A stretch of DNA of 37,662 nucleotides from Myroides sp. NP-2 (lineage in GTDB: Bacteria; Bacteroidota; Bacteroidia; Flavobacteriales; Flavobacteriaceae). The notes beneath the pieces are model-generated. The model saw only the letters and a program-made list of their open reading frames with translations. It did no database searches and was not told the origin of the DNA. Where the stretch lies: positions 1 to 37,662 of the forward strand of contig NZ_JACHTD010000020.1 of NCBI RefSeq assembly GCF_014145665.1, in the 5' to 3' direction. Within the stretch, counting starts at the first letter, position 1, and the number at the start of each line of letters is the position of its first letter. A program made the translations under genes and the position numbers. Positions 8,589-16,217 of this stretch are shown here, piece by piece.

Positions 8589-8859
8589 TAAAAAAGTAGA
8601 TTTATCTGCATTAGTTAATCAGGTAAAAAAAACACAAGTAGAAACACCAGTACAAAAAGTTGTACCGGTACAGAAACCTTCTACGTCTGAAAAAGGATTG
8701 TATGTAAAAGTTCCGAGCGAAATGATTACATTTCTTAAAAATAAAGCATCATTGATTGAGGGAATGACTGTGAAAGAATTAATTAATACTGCATTAGTAA
8801 ACGTTTATGAAGAAGAATATAATGAATTCTTAAAGCGTTATCATGGAAAGGTCAAATAA
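8581..8859 (+). CDS. Small partition partner protein (ParB-like role)
   Basis: This 92-aa protein has a flexible, Q/V/P-rich N-terminal tail (VETPVQKVVPVQKP) and a C-terminal segment GLYVKVPSEMITFLKNKASLIEGMTVKELINTAL. The latter reads like a ribbon-helix-helix fold: one strand followed by two helices. Its ATG lies inside the parA stop region (8-base overlap), so translation is probably coupled. Short ParA proteins usually pair with such small RHH centromere-binding proteins, so it is the likely ParB-equivalent and possibly the operon repressor. The family assignment is by context and fold pattern only. Confidence 0.65.
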   Translation: MANKKVDLSALVNQVKKTQVETPVQKVVPVQKPSTSEKGLYVKVPSEMITFLKNKASLIEGMTVKELINTALVNVYEEEYNEFLKRYHGKVK

Positions 8860-9067
8860 AGTATATGTAGTAAACGTAAAGCTCTTAAATGGTAACTGGG
8901 TTAAATATCGTGCTGTACAAGGATCAGCTGGAGTAAAACGCCTGGTTAAGTATTTTGATGAAAACTTTACAGGAGAAAACAAATGGTTATTCTGTAATGT
9001 TTATGAAAAAGAAAGTCAGCAACAAGTAGCTAACTATTTAAACGGTAAGAACCCTACCCGACCATAA
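8843..9067 (+). CDS. Small hypothetical protein of the partition operon
   Basis: This 74-aa protein overlaps the preceding gene by 17 bases and ends just before a terminator, so it is the last gene of the parA operon. The sequence (VYVVNVKLLNGNWVKYRAVQGSAGVKRLVKYF) suggests a small beta-rich fold with a helix. I do not recognise a family. The tight packing suggests a role linked to segregation or copy control, which is inference. Confidence 0.6.
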   Translation: MERSNKVYVVNVKLLNGNWVKYRAVQGSAGVKRLVKYFDENFTGENKWLFCNVYEKESQQQVANYLNGKNPTRP

Positions 9068-9071
9068 AATA

Positions 9072-9095
9072 AAAGAGGAGCCGAAGCCCCTCTTT
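9072..9095 (+). terminator. Terminator of the partition operon
   Basis: The stem AAAGAGGAGC / GCCCCTCTTT with a CGAA loop (one mismatch) begins five bases after the last partition gene. It ends with TTT, and an A/T-rich run follows. It separates the par operon from rep. Confidence 0.7.
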
Positions 9096-9096
9096 C

Positions 9097-9143
9097 GGAA
9101 ACAAAATAAATTTTGTTTTCCTTTTCGTATTTCAAATATACGA
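9097..9143. promoter_or_regulatory. Inverted repeats in the rep leader
   Basis: GGAAACAAAAT / ATTTTGTTTTCC (9097-9121, one bulge) is followed by an imperfect palindrome CGTATTT...AATATACG (9127-9143), about 70-115 bases before the rep start. Such sites often bind Rep dimers for autorepression. The sequence does not resemble the iterons, so a different protein or a chance origin is possible. Confidence 0.35.
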
Positions 9144-9213
9144 TTAAATTTTATTTGGTCACTAAAAAATTTATTAAATTACAGCACTTTAACGAGAGAG
9201 AAAATTACAAGTT

Positions 9214-10368
9214 ATGAATGAGGAAGAAAAAGATAATAAAGTAAAAGAAACCTTTAGCAGCAATAAGATTGCTGATAAGGTGAAAATTTCTAATGAATTT
9301 TATCGAGATCTATTTTTCCATGAAGATAATGGCAATTTCGTTGTTAAAGAATCCATGCCGATTGAGGCGAACCGTATTATAATTAATATTTTAAATACGT
9401 TACGAAACAAGCAGTTCCAATATGGAGTTTCAGATGATAGTTTCCAGTTAGATTTATTTAAGAAAACTTATTTAGAAGACGACGAATCTTATGCTAAGAT
9501 AGTAATGAAATCTTCTGATATTTCTAAATCAAGAAATTTAGAGTTAACTAAAAAAGGACTTCAATTTTTAGTTAATTATAAACAAGAATGGCATACTGTC
9601 AAGTTTTATAACTCAAAAGGGGAAGTAGAAAAAAAACAATTTTATGGTGGATTAATTATTGATCCAACCATTTATAAAGGGCAAGTATCTTTTTATATTA
9701 ATCCTTATTGGTTTAAAAAGATAGTAGCTTTAGCTAATTATAATTACGTTCTATATTCTTTAGTCTATTCTGTAAAATCTCACAAACAGTTCTTATTTGC
9801 ACTCTGGTTAAATACTCTTAGAGAAGATGGAACCAAGGTTACTTTAGAATATATGAATAGAACCTGGGGAATAAATTACAAAGATTTAAGAACGCTTAAA
9901 AAAGGCTTTTTAGACCCGATTAAGAAAGTGTTAGACAAATCCTCCTCTTTCTCTTTTAATAGCTCTGTAAATGGAAATTACATAGGTATAACTAGATATC
10001 AGCTTAGATCCATTGGAAGTGGCGCAGCAGAATCTTCGAATATTACAAGTCAGGACGATCAATTTAAATTATATAAACTTTCTTATATTAAGAAAAGACA
10101 TAATCTGACTAAAAAAGAGTTAGAGCATTTGGAAAAAATATTTAATATTGATTTTGGCGCAAAGTTTCTCTTTAGCAGTGCATATAAGAATGTGGTTAAG
10201 AAATATAATACAGCAAGAAGAAAAGATAATAACAAACCTTTAATTACTGATATTCCTTTCTCAGAATTGTTAGATGATATTCAAGAAGAAGTTATTTCTA
10301 TTTATTCTGTAACGAAACATGCGCAAATATCCCCTAAGGGTTACCCAATTTTTAATGCTCCTTTGTAG
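9214..10368 (+). CDS. Plasmid replication initiator (Rep_3 / RepB-type)
   Basis: The 384-aa protein is placed by its features and position directly upstream of an iteron array. The central region (YSLVYSVKSHKQFLFALWLNTL, about residues 184-205, then TLEYMNRTWGINYKDLRTLKKGFLDPIKKVLD) has the winged-helix pattern of theta-type Rep_3 initiators. It is the protein expected to bind the 18-bp iterons downstream and open the origin. The N-terminal domain SNEFYRDLFF...ANRIIINILN is consistent with the first winged helix. The gene ends within the stem of a terminator. I cannot assign a specific Rep group from memory. Confidence 0.85.
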   Translation: MNEEEKDNKVKETFSSNKIADKVKISNEFYRDLFFHEDNGNFVVKESMPIEANRIIINILNTLRNKQFQYGVSDDSFQLDLFKKTYLEDDESYAKIVMKSSDISKSRNLELTKKGLQFLVNYKQEWHTVKFYNSKGEVEKKQFYGGLIIDPTIYKGQVSFYINPYWFKKIVALANYNYVLYSLVYSVKSHKQFLFALWLNTLREDGTKVTLEYMNRTWGINYKDLRTLKKGFLDPIKKVLDKSSSFSFNSSVNGNYIGITRYQLRSIGSGAAESSNITSQDDQFKLYKLSYIKKRHNLTKKELEHLEKIFNIDFGAKFLFSSAYKNVVKKYNTARRKDNNKPLITDIPFSELLDDIQEEVISIYSVTKHAQISPKGYPIFNAPL

Positions 10369-10379
10369 GAGCATTTTTT
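10354..10379 (+). terminator. Terminator overlapping the rep stop codon
   Basis: A perfect 9-bp stem AATGCTCCT / AGGAGCATT with a TTGT loop is followed by six T's. The rep stop codon TAG (10366-10368) lies at the loop/stem edge, so the last codons of rep form the hairpin. It stops rep transcription before the origin. Confidence 0.85.
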
Positions 10380-10389
10380 ATTAATATTT

Positions 10390-11215
10390 TCGAGATTCCA
10401 CTACCCATTAAAAAAAAGCTATTAATAAATATAGAATATTCTCTAATTACATTTCGAGATTCCACTACCCATCATTAAAAAAAGACTATTAATAAATTAA
10501 AGAAATCTTTTCTTTTAGTTTTCGACATTCCACTACCCATCATTATATAAAGCCTTTCATATATCAAGATTAATTACTTAATTATTTCGAGATTCTACTA
10601 CCCATTAATCCTTAATGAATTAAAATTAAATAAGATACCTGGTTGATGATCATTTAGTTTCGGTATTTATATATTTGAAATTTAGCACCTAACTTAAATT
10701 TCAATTTCGAGATTCCACTACCCATCATTATATAAACACACTGATATATAAAGATAACTTACATATATATTTCGACATTCCACTACCCATATGCTAGTAA
10801 TGTATTAGTTATCATTGCTTTATATGAGAATGTTCGTACAATTTAGCACATATTTATGCTGTTTATCCTAATATAAATTATTTATTTAACGTATCTTTAT
10901 TTGAGTTAGTAATTAAAAATCGACATTCCACTACCCAAAATTCAATGAAAAATCATCATTTCCCTTTATTTCGAGATTCCACTACCCAAATTTTATGCAT
11001 TTTTTCCATTTAATATTCGACATTCCACTACCCATCATACTTTTTTTAATTTTAAAGTCAATTTTTAAGGTCAATAATCGAGATTCCACTACCCAAAAAT
11101 CGAGATTCTACTACCCACATAAATTTATTTCGAGATTCCACTACCCAAAAATCGAGATTCCACTACCCAAGCATTCGACATTCTACTACCCATATCTTCG
11201 AGATTCCACTACCCA
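10390..11215 (+). repeat. Iteron array, 15 copies of an 18-bp repeat (replication origin)
   Basis: Fifteen direct copies of TCGASATTCYACTACCCA start at 10390, 10454, 10522, 10587, 10707, 10772, 10920, 10971, 11017, 11078, 11100, 11130, 11152, 11175 and 11198. The fifth base is G in ten copies and C in five (10522, 10772, 10920, 11017, 11175), and three copies read CTACT rather than CCACT. The last six are spaced 22-30 bases apart and the early ones mostly 64-68. The position behind rep, the single orientation and the adjacent AT-rich DNA mark an iteron-controlled theta origin. It is not a CRISPR: repeats are short, spacing is irregular and no cas genes are present. Confidence 0.93.
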
Positions 11216-11462
11216 AAATAACTTAAAATATAGGCTATAAAACCCTACAAAACAATACTTTATATCTAAAAAAAACAGTTGCTTAAAATTAATATTAAAA
11301 TTAATATTAAAATTAAACTAAGAAACGCATAAAATCATATTCCCATTTTAAAAGGAATTTTTTTAATCTTTTTCCCATTATTGATAAAAAAGTCCGAAAA
11401 GGAAAGACGATATTTTCACCAGTGCCCGGCGAATTTTTGTAAATAATAGCTAATTTTATAGA
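11216..11462. other. AT-rich region next to the iterons (probable unwinding element)
   Basis: No gene is visible here. The segment 11285-11316 holds about 2.7 tandem copies of the 12-mer AAAATTAATATT, as expected of a DNA unwinding element beside iterons. Further on, AAAGTCCGAAAAGGAAAG (11389-11406) recurs in inverse orientation at 32883-32900, and a GC-rich patch CAGTGCCCGGCG follows at about 11421-11432. These may be primer or strand-initiation signals. Confidence 0.5.
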
Positions 11463-12260
11463 ATGAAACGAGTTGGTACATGCCCCATTTGCAACAAAGG
11501 AGAGCTTTTAGAGTTTGAGGATAAATTTCAATGTAATTTCGTTGAAAATAATAAGAAGTTGTGCAATTTTTTTATTTATAAATCTTATTCGAAAAAAATT
11601 ATCACTCCCGAAATGCTATTTGACTTACTTCACAATTACGAAACAAAAATTTATTCAGATTTTGTGGATGATAAAGGTGAAAAATTTGAAGCTGCATTAA
11701 AAATAGTACACGGTTATATTAATTATAAGTTTCGAAATCAAATTGTAGATAATGTTAAGTGTGTTAATTGTGATGGCGAAATTCTAAGAACAAAGCAAGG
11801 CTGGGGATGCGAAAATTATTTTAATCGAAAATGTGGAATGTTTATTTACCGTTCTTATAATGGAACTGTAATGACTGAAGATATTGTAAGATTATTAGTT
11901 ACTGGCAACTACACTCCTTTTTTAAATTTTACTTCAAAACAAGGAATTAATTTTCAAGCAAAACTTTTTGTAAATGACAGTACTTTTCAAGTGCAATTTG
12001 ATTACTCTTTAGGAGATTGTCCGAAGTGTAGCGGTACTGTATTAAAAATGGAAAAATTCTTTGGCTGTACTAATTACTTATCAGATATTAAATGTGATTT
12101 TATAATTTGGCTATCTATTTTTGACTATAATTTATCTTTTATTGATGTAGAAGTATTACTTAGAGGAGATCAAACTGATGTTAAATCCTTTAGATGGAAA
12201 GATAAAGATTTTGAGGGAAGGCTTTCATTAGATGAAAATTTTAAATGTAAAGTGTCATAA
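11463..12260 (+). CDS. Stand-alone topoisomerase-type zinc-ribbon repeat protein
   Basis: This 265-aa protein is built from three repeats of the zinc-binding unit found at the C-terminus of type IA topoisomerases. Each has a CPxC or CxxC pair, a second cysteine pair and an F-I-Y/W-K/R-S-like strand: CPICNKGELLEF...CNF-FIYKSY (about 8-45), CVNCDGEIL...CGMFIYRSY (about 100-137) and CPKCSGTVLK...CDFIIWLS (about 181-219). The linkers resemble the topoisomerase C-terminal repeat (ITPEMLFDLLHNY...GEKFEAALKI). There is no catalytic topoisomerase domain or active-site tyrosine context, so it is likely a DNA-binding accessory protein or a relic of a TopB-like gene. Its place beside the origin would suit a role in plasmid DNA topology or replication, which is inference. 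Confidence 0.7.
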   Translation: MKRVGTCPICNKGELLEFEDKFQCNFVENNKKLCNFFIYKSYSKKIITPEMLFDLLHNYETKIYSDFVDDKGEKFEAALKIVHGYINYKFRNQIVDNVKCVNCDGEILRTKQGWGCENYFNRKCGMFIYRSYNGTVMTEDIVRLLVTGNYTPFLNFTSKQGINFQAKLFVNDSTFQVQFDYSLGDCPKCSGTVLKMEKFFGCTNYLSDIKCDFIIWLSIFDYNLSFIDVEVLLRGDQTDVKSFRWKDKDFEGRLSLDENFKCKVS

Positions 12261-12322
12261 TAACTTACTTGTTATCATATATTTAAAAACATATATGTAT
12301 AGCAATATATATAAATATACAT

Positions 12323-12358
12323 ATATTTAAATATAAAGCTAGCTTTATATTTAAATAT
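12323..12358. repeat. Perfect 36-bp palindrome
   Basis: The two 18-base arms are exact reverse complements centred on AAAGCT/AGCTTT at 12340/12341, about 65 bases after the zinc-ribbon gene. Most of the sequence is A/T with a central AGCT. It could form a cruciform, bind a dimeric protein or act as a terminator-like hairpin, although no T-tract follows. Confidence 0.75.
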
Positions 12359-12463
12359 TGTTTTATAATTTAGTCTTACTTTTTAAAGATGATTATGATA
12401 ATTTTCAATTTTAAAGCATTAAAATATTAATGTAAAGTTCCTCCCTATTACTGTTTCAAATGC

Positions 12464-12471
12464 TATATTTG
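12464..12471 (+). promoter_or_regulatory. Bacteroidota-type -7 element for the Hc1-like gene
   Basis: TATATTTG matches the TAnnTTTG -7 consensus of the Bacteroidota housekeeping sigma factor and lies 17 bases before the ATG at 12489. A good -33 TTTG is not obvious at the expected distance, so the call rests on one element. Confidence 0.5.
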
Positions 12472-12488
12472 CATAAAATAGTATTATA

Positions 12489-12665
12489 ATGAAAGAACTT
12501 TTAGAACAGTTGAACGCAGAATTTGAAACGTTCAATTCAGATGCTCAATTACAAATGGAAAAAGAAAATAAAGCTGCTGGAACAAGAGCGAGAAAATCAT
12601 CTTTAGCTTTAGAGAAACTTTTAAAAGAATTTAGAAAGTTATCTTTAGAAGAATCTAAAAAATAA
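12489..12665 (+). CDS. Histone H1-like DNA-binding protein (Hc1 family)
   Basis: This short gene encodes 58 residues beginning MKELLEQLNAEFETFNSDAQ and containing ENKAAGTRARKSSLALEKLLKEFRKLSLEE. That is the conserved form of the small Bacteroidota histone H1-like (Hc1-type) proteins. The family binds DNA through basic residues and is thought to help organise the nucleoid. A plasmid copy may act as a stealth or compaction protein, as plasmid-borne nucleoid proteins do elsewhere; this is inference. It has its own promoter element and terminator. Confidence 0.88.
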   Translation: MKELLEQLNAEFETFNSDAQLQMEKENKAAGTRARKSSLALEKLLKEFRKLSLEESKK

Positions 12666-12671
12666 TAGACA

Positions 12672-12703
12672 AGCCGTATACATTAAGATACGGCTTTATT
12701 TTT
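12672..12703 (+). terminator. Terminator of the Hc1-like gene
   Basis: The stem AGCCGTAT / ATACGGCT (12672-12695) is followed by TTATTTTTT, six bases after the stop codon. It is a standard rho-independent terminator. Confidence 0.85.
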
Positions 12704-12746
12704 TGATTATAATACGATATATATAAATATATACATAGAAATATAT

Positions 12747-13214
12747 TTATATATTTCTTTTCTTTTTATCTCTGATCAAAGCATCTACCACACCTAATAT
12801 TATTACTTCATCATCTTCATCAATTTTTACGCTTTTTGCGTAATCAGAATTTAAAGCTATTAAAGTACTATTGTGCTTATCATATCTTTTTAAAGTATAT
12901 TCTGATGAATTAATCGACACTACAATATCATCGTTATGACACGGTTCATAATCTGTACGTAGAATGATTATATCATTCTCCTGATATTCGGGATACATCG
13001 ATCGTCCTTTAACTAAATTAAGAAAAGTGCTTTCTATTTTCGATAAATAGCGTTCGTCTAAACTAATACGATCACTTAAAAAATCTTCAGCAGGTGAAGG
13101 AAAGCCTGCACGCACACCTCCTAATATTTGAACATATTTTTTTTCACCATCACTATGTATGGTTAGATTTTCCAATTCTGTTCCGAAGTACGGTGCTTTT
13201 TTAAAATTTATCAT
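12747..13214 (-). CDS. umuD: UmuD-like SOS peptidase subunit
   Basis: The 155-aa protein is a LexA-fold S24 peptidase of the UmuD type. The self-cleavage site is visible as A36-G37 in [11 protein letters not shown]. The catalytic serine is S72 in [16 protein letters not shown] and the lysine is K109 in [10 protein letters not shown]. After RecA-stimulated self-cleavage, UmuD' joins UmuC to form an error-prone DNA polymerase. It overlaps the end of umuC by 4 bases (ATGA), so the two are translated together. The order is umuC first, then umuD. Length is normal for the family. Confidence 0.93.
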   Translation of the reverse strand: MINFKKAPYFGTELENLTIHSDGEKKYVQILGGVRAGFPSPAEDFLSDRISLDERYLSKIESTFLNLVKGRSMYPEYQENDIIILRTDYEPCHNDDIVVSINSSEYTLKRYDKHNSTLIALNSDYAKSVKIDEDDEVIILGVVDALIRDKKKRNI

Positions 13215-14464
13215 TTTACTCTAAGTATATCTTTCCAATTAGTTGTATAATTTGGACTTAAAAGATCTTGGCGCATCTTCCATGTTTTATCCAGTGCTTG
13301 TGAACCAATTTTTAATTTTTTTACTCCATATTTAAAATTAAGTTGATCCATTACCTTCATCAGCTTGCGGTGTTGTGGGTGCTCATCTTCAAATAAGTTG
13401 AATTGCTTTTCGCTTTCAGGACTTATTCCTCCAACAATAACGCCAGCTTTTTTATATCCATATCCTTTTTTGAAAATAATATCTAAACCTTTTTTAGCAT
13501 ACTTAATTATCTCAATTGATGAATTAGTAGGGTAGGGGATGGTTACGTTTACAGATTGGTAATATTGTGGTTTATCTGTTTGAAATCTATTGGTAAAAAT
13601 AAAAACAGTAACTATTCTACAAGTAGAATGTTGGTTGCGTAATTTTTCGGCACAGGTGGTTGCAAAAGTAGCAATGCGCTCTTGTAGATAGGTTTTATCT
13701 TCATACGTTTTATCAAAAGATCTTGTCGTAGCAATATTCTTTTTTGTTTTTACATCTTCAAGTTCCATAGCAGATATGCCTTCTAATTCCTTTTTTAGTC
13801 GTAAACCAACTACAGTAAATTCCTTTCGGACATATTCATCAGGAAGATTTGTAAAATCTAATGCTTTATTTACTCCTTTTGCCTTTAATTTTTTAGCAAA
13901 TTGTCTACCAATACCCCATACATCTTCAATAGCTAACCATCGCAAAGCTTTAATCCGTTTTTCTTCGGAATCTATAGCATATACACCTTCTAATTGCGGA
14001 TATTTTTTAGCTATCCTATTGGCCACTTTAGTTAATGCTTTTGTGGGCGCAATTCCAATACACGTTGGAATTAAAGTGTTTTTAAGCACTTCTTTCCGTA
14101 TCGCTTTTGCATACGATACTAAATCATAATTTTCAAATCCCTTGAATTGTAAAAAGCTTTCATCTATCGAATAAACTTCTAAATCAGGTGTATATTTTCT
14201 AAGGATTCGAGTTACACGGTTACTCATATCGCCATACAGAGCGTAGTTTGATGAAAATACATTTACACTATTATCCTGAAATAACTTTTTGTATTCAAAA
14301 GCGGGTGCTCCCATTGGAATACCGAGTGCTTTTGCTTCGTTAGAACGCGCCACAACACAGCCATCGTTGTTGCTTAACACAACAATTGGCTTATGGCGCA
14401 ATGTGGGATTAAAAACCCTTTCACAACTCGCATAAAAATTATTACAATCTACTAAAGCATACAT
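13211..14464 (-). CDS. umuC: UmuC-like Y-family DNA polymerase
   Basis: The 417-aa protein is a Y-family translesion polymerase of the UmuC subgroup. It begins [20 protein letters not shown] (catalytic D6), has [10 protein letters not shown] with catalytic D101/E102, an HhH region [16 protein letters not shown] and a little-finger domain. Near its end it has the UmuC-specific C-terminal block typified by [14 protein letters not shown] sequence ([15 protein letters not shown]). Plasmid umuDC pairs raise damage-induced mutation and survival. It is transcribed divergently from the gene at 14510 and is the first gene of the umuC-umuD operon. Confidence 0.95.
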   Translation of the reverse strand: MYALVDCNNFYASCERVFNPTLRHKPIVVLSNNDGCVVARSNEAKALGIPMGAPAFEYKKLFQDNSVNVFSSNYALYGDMSNRVTRILRKYTPDLEVYSIDESFLQFKGFENYDLVSYAKAIRKEVLKNTLIPTCIGIAPTKALTKVANRIAKKYPQLEGVYAIDSEEKRIKALRWLAIEDVWGIGRQFAKKLKAKGVNKALDFTNLPDEYVRKEFTVVGLRLKKELEGISAMELEDVKTKKNIATTRSFDKTYEDKTYLQERIATFATTCAEKLRNQHSTCRIVTVFIFTNRFQTDKPQYYQSVNVTIPYPTNSSIEIIKYAKKGLDIIFKKGYGYKKAGVIVGGISPESEKQFNLFEDEHPQHRKLMKVMDQLNFKYGVKKLKIGSQALDKTWKMRQDLLSPNYTTNWKDILRVK

Positions 14465-14468
14465 CCTA

Positions 14469-14476
14469 CAAAATTA
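14469..14476 (-). promoter_or_regulatory. Possible -7 element of the umuC-umuD operon
   Basis: On the minus strand TAATTTTG fits TAnnTTTG and lies only four bases before the umuC ATG. The transcript would be leaderless or nearly so. An ACTTTAG stretch about 20 bases upstream is a weak -33 candidate. I see no clear LexA-type palindrome. Confidence 0.3.
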
Positions 14477-14509
14477 TTAAATTAGTAAACGTGCTAAAGT
14501 TAAATTATT

Positions 14510-14965
14510 ATGATGCCAAGAAACGTCGTTTGTTTAGCGTTAGATTTAGGAAATTCATTAGAACCTGAGCATATATCTAACATTGAGATTGTAGCGAAAA
14601 ATTTAGAAGATTTTAATAATCGTTTTCAAACAGATTTTTATCTTTTTTATGATACGGATGGATATACTTTTGAAATCCCCGAACAATTTATAATTAATGA
14701 CTTATTAAATTGGTTTGTTGAAGGTATTGGCAAATTATTAGCTTTTTCATATTCCCCAACTCGGGACAGTTATTTTGATTTAAATTCGTATTTAAATGAT
14801 CGCAAAACAGAGTTAGACTTTTTACATAGTTTTGAAATGTATAACAATTATCGTCAACGTTATATTGATTATGCCCCATTAGGATTTTTAGAAGAGGACT
14901 CGTACTTTTTTATAAAAGAAAATCTTACTAATTTGATATTAGATTATTCTCGGAATTTTAGTTGA
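14510..14965 (+). CDS. Hypothetical protein
   Basis: This 151-aa acidic protein shows no family I recognise. It begins MMPRNVVCLALDLGNSLEPEHISNIEIVAKNLEDF and has a central segment FYLFYDTDGYTFEIPEQFI, so an alternating strand/helix fold is plausible. It has no signal peptide, membrane segment or zinc motif. It starts 45 bases from the divergent umuC start and may share regulation. It is about 115 bases upstream of the toxin-antitoxin pair but not tightly linked to it. Confidence 0.55.
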   Translation: MMPRNVVCLALDLGNSLEPEHISNIEIVAKNLEDFNNRFQTDFYLFYDTDGYTFEIPEQFIINDLLNWFVEGIGKLLAFSYSPTRDSYFDLNSYLNDRKTELDFLHSFEMYNNYRQRYIDYAPLGFLEEDSYFFIKENLTNLILDYSRNFS

Positions 14966-15011
14966 TAAAAACATTTTACGGCAGTTATTTAATTACTAAT
15001 AGGCGAAATAT

Positions 15012-15082
15012 AAAATTATTTATTTTCGTTTATTTTGGTTATTTCGATTATTTCGTTTAAATTTGTTTAAACAATTTAAAAT
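15012..15082 (+). promoter_or_regulatory. Operator-like repeats upstream of the HTH/PIN pair
   Basis: The leader has several near-tandem copies of TTATTTCG-like 9-10-mers (about 15018-15056), followed by a near-perfect palindrome around TTAAATTTGTTT / AAACAATTTAA (15057-15080, one unpaired base) ending just before the ATG. Toxin-antitoxin operons are usually self-repressed at such sites. The assignment is by position and symmetry only. Confidence 0.4.
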
Positions 15083-15538
15083 ATGGAAGCATTAGACTAT
15101 ATAAAAAGACCCACTAAGAAAGAACAACGAGTGGCTATTGAATCTTATTCAGCACTTTCTTCAATTTTATCACAATTGAAACAAGATGATACTGAAATAG
15201 AAATCGAAGAAACAAACGACAGAATTAAAATACCTTTTAAAGCTTTAAAACTTTTAAGTGAAATTTTAAAGTCAATGAGTGAAGGAAATCCAATTTCTAT
15301 TGTACCTATTGCAACGGAAGTCACTACTCAAAAAGCAGCTGAAATATTGGGTTGTTCACGACCTCATTTAGTTAAACTTTTAGAGCAAGGTGAAATTGAT
15401 TTTACAATGGTTGGAAGACATCGTCGTATTTTATTTGAAGATGTAATCAAATATAAAAACGAGATGAAACAAAAACAGAAAAAGCATATCATTGATATTA
15501 TGAACTTTGATGACGAAATAGGTTTATATGATTCATAG
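15083..15538 (+). CDS. Excisionase-type HTH antitoxin
   Basis: This 151-aa protein has an N-terminal helical region with an acidic patch (QDDTEIEIEETNDRIKIP). A C-terminal MerR/excisionase-like HTH is at about residues 75-128: TTQKAAEILGCSRPHLVKLLEQGEIDFTMVGRHRRILFEDVIKY. Proteins of this type pair with PIN-domain toxins as DNA-binding antitoxins. Its end overlaps the next gene by 11 bases, the usual antitoxin-toxin arrangement. Expected role: neutralise the PIN nuclease and repress the operon, stabilising the plasmid. Confidence 0.82.
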   Translation: MEALDYIKRPTKKEQRVAIESYSALSSILSQLKQDDTEIEIEETNDRIKIPFKALKLLSEILKSMSEGNPISIVPIATEVTTQKAAEILGCSRPHLVKLLEQGEIDFTMVGRHRRILFEDVIKYKNEMKQKQKKHIIDIMNFDDEIGLYDS

Positions 15539-16091
15539 TGTAAGGTACAAAGCAGTTCTTGATACCAATGTAATATTTCCTATCGTGATTAGAGATTTAT
15601 TATTTTGGTTTGCTCATTATGATTTATATACCCCAAAATGGAGTAAAATCATTTTTGATGAATGGAAATCTGTAATGATTCGAAAGGGAGTTGAATCTTC
15701 ACAAGCAGAAAAGCGGATAAACGTAGCAAATTTGGCATTTCCCGATGCTTTAGTATTAAATTATGAAGGATTAATTGATAATTTAAATTTACCTGATAAA
15801 GATGATAGACATGTATTAGCTGCTGCTATTAAAGTAAATGCTAATATTATTGTAACTAATAATTTAAAGGATTTTCCGGATGATTATTTAGACTCTTTTG
15901 GATTGAAGGCAGTTTGTGCTGATGATTTTCTAACGGATATTATAGATTTAAATCCAAAAATAGCCCTCCAAGCTTTTAAAGATTTGGTATTAAATCGCAA
16001 AAACCCAGCAATGGATGAATTTCAAGTATTAGAAAGTTTTAGAAAAAATGGATTAAATCAAACAGCAGATTATTTACATGCTCTTTTGTAA
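15528..16091 (+). CDS. PIN-domain toxin (VapC-like RNase)
   Basis: The 187-aa protein has the PIN-domain acidic residues: D12 in AVLDTNVIFP, a glutamate in IIFDEWKSVM, and aspartates in LPDKDDRHVLAAAIKVNANIIVTNNLKDFP. PIN toxins are Mg-dependent RNases, often cutting tRNA or rRNA. It overlaps the HTH antitoxin gene and is followed by a strong terminator, so the two form a closed operon. The length is somewhat above the VapC average because of a C-terminal helical extension (about 130-187). It probably acts in plasmid addiction. Confidence 0.85.
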   Translation: MIHSVRYKAVLDTNVIFPIVIRDLLFWFAHYDLYTPKWSKIIFDEWKSVMIRKGVESSQAEKRINVANLAFPDALVLNYEGLIDNLNLPDKDDRHVLAAAIKVNANIIVTNNLKDFPDDYLDSFGLKAVCADDFLTDIIDLNPKIALQAFKDLVLNRKNPAMDEFQVLESFRKNGLNQTADYLHALL

Positions 16092-16122
16092 TTTAATTAT
16101 ACCAAAAATCGACCGTTTTATG

Positions 16123-16149
16123 GGACTACTTTTTAGTAGTCCTTTTTTT
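16123..16149 (+). terminator. Terminator of the toxin-antitoxin operon
   Basis: A perfect 8-bp stem GGACTACT / AGTAGTCC with a TTTT loop is followed by seven T's, starting about 30 bases after the toxin stop codon. Confidence 0.9.
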
Positions 16150-16217
16150 ATTTTAAATAGTACTTTTTATCGTTATTTTTATTAGTTTTATAAAATAATC
16201 TTTTACAGTACTATTTT

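Noticed and set aside
10390..11215. Possible CRISPR array
   Set aside because: Repeats are 18 bp, spacers vary from a few to over 120 bases and are AT-rich, no cas genes are present, and the array lies directly behind a rep gene.
10995..11240. An 81-residue reading frame through the iterons with repeated RDSTTQ-like units
   Set aside because: It is the translation of the 18-bp iteron repeats in one frame. The repetition follows DNA spacing, not protein structure.
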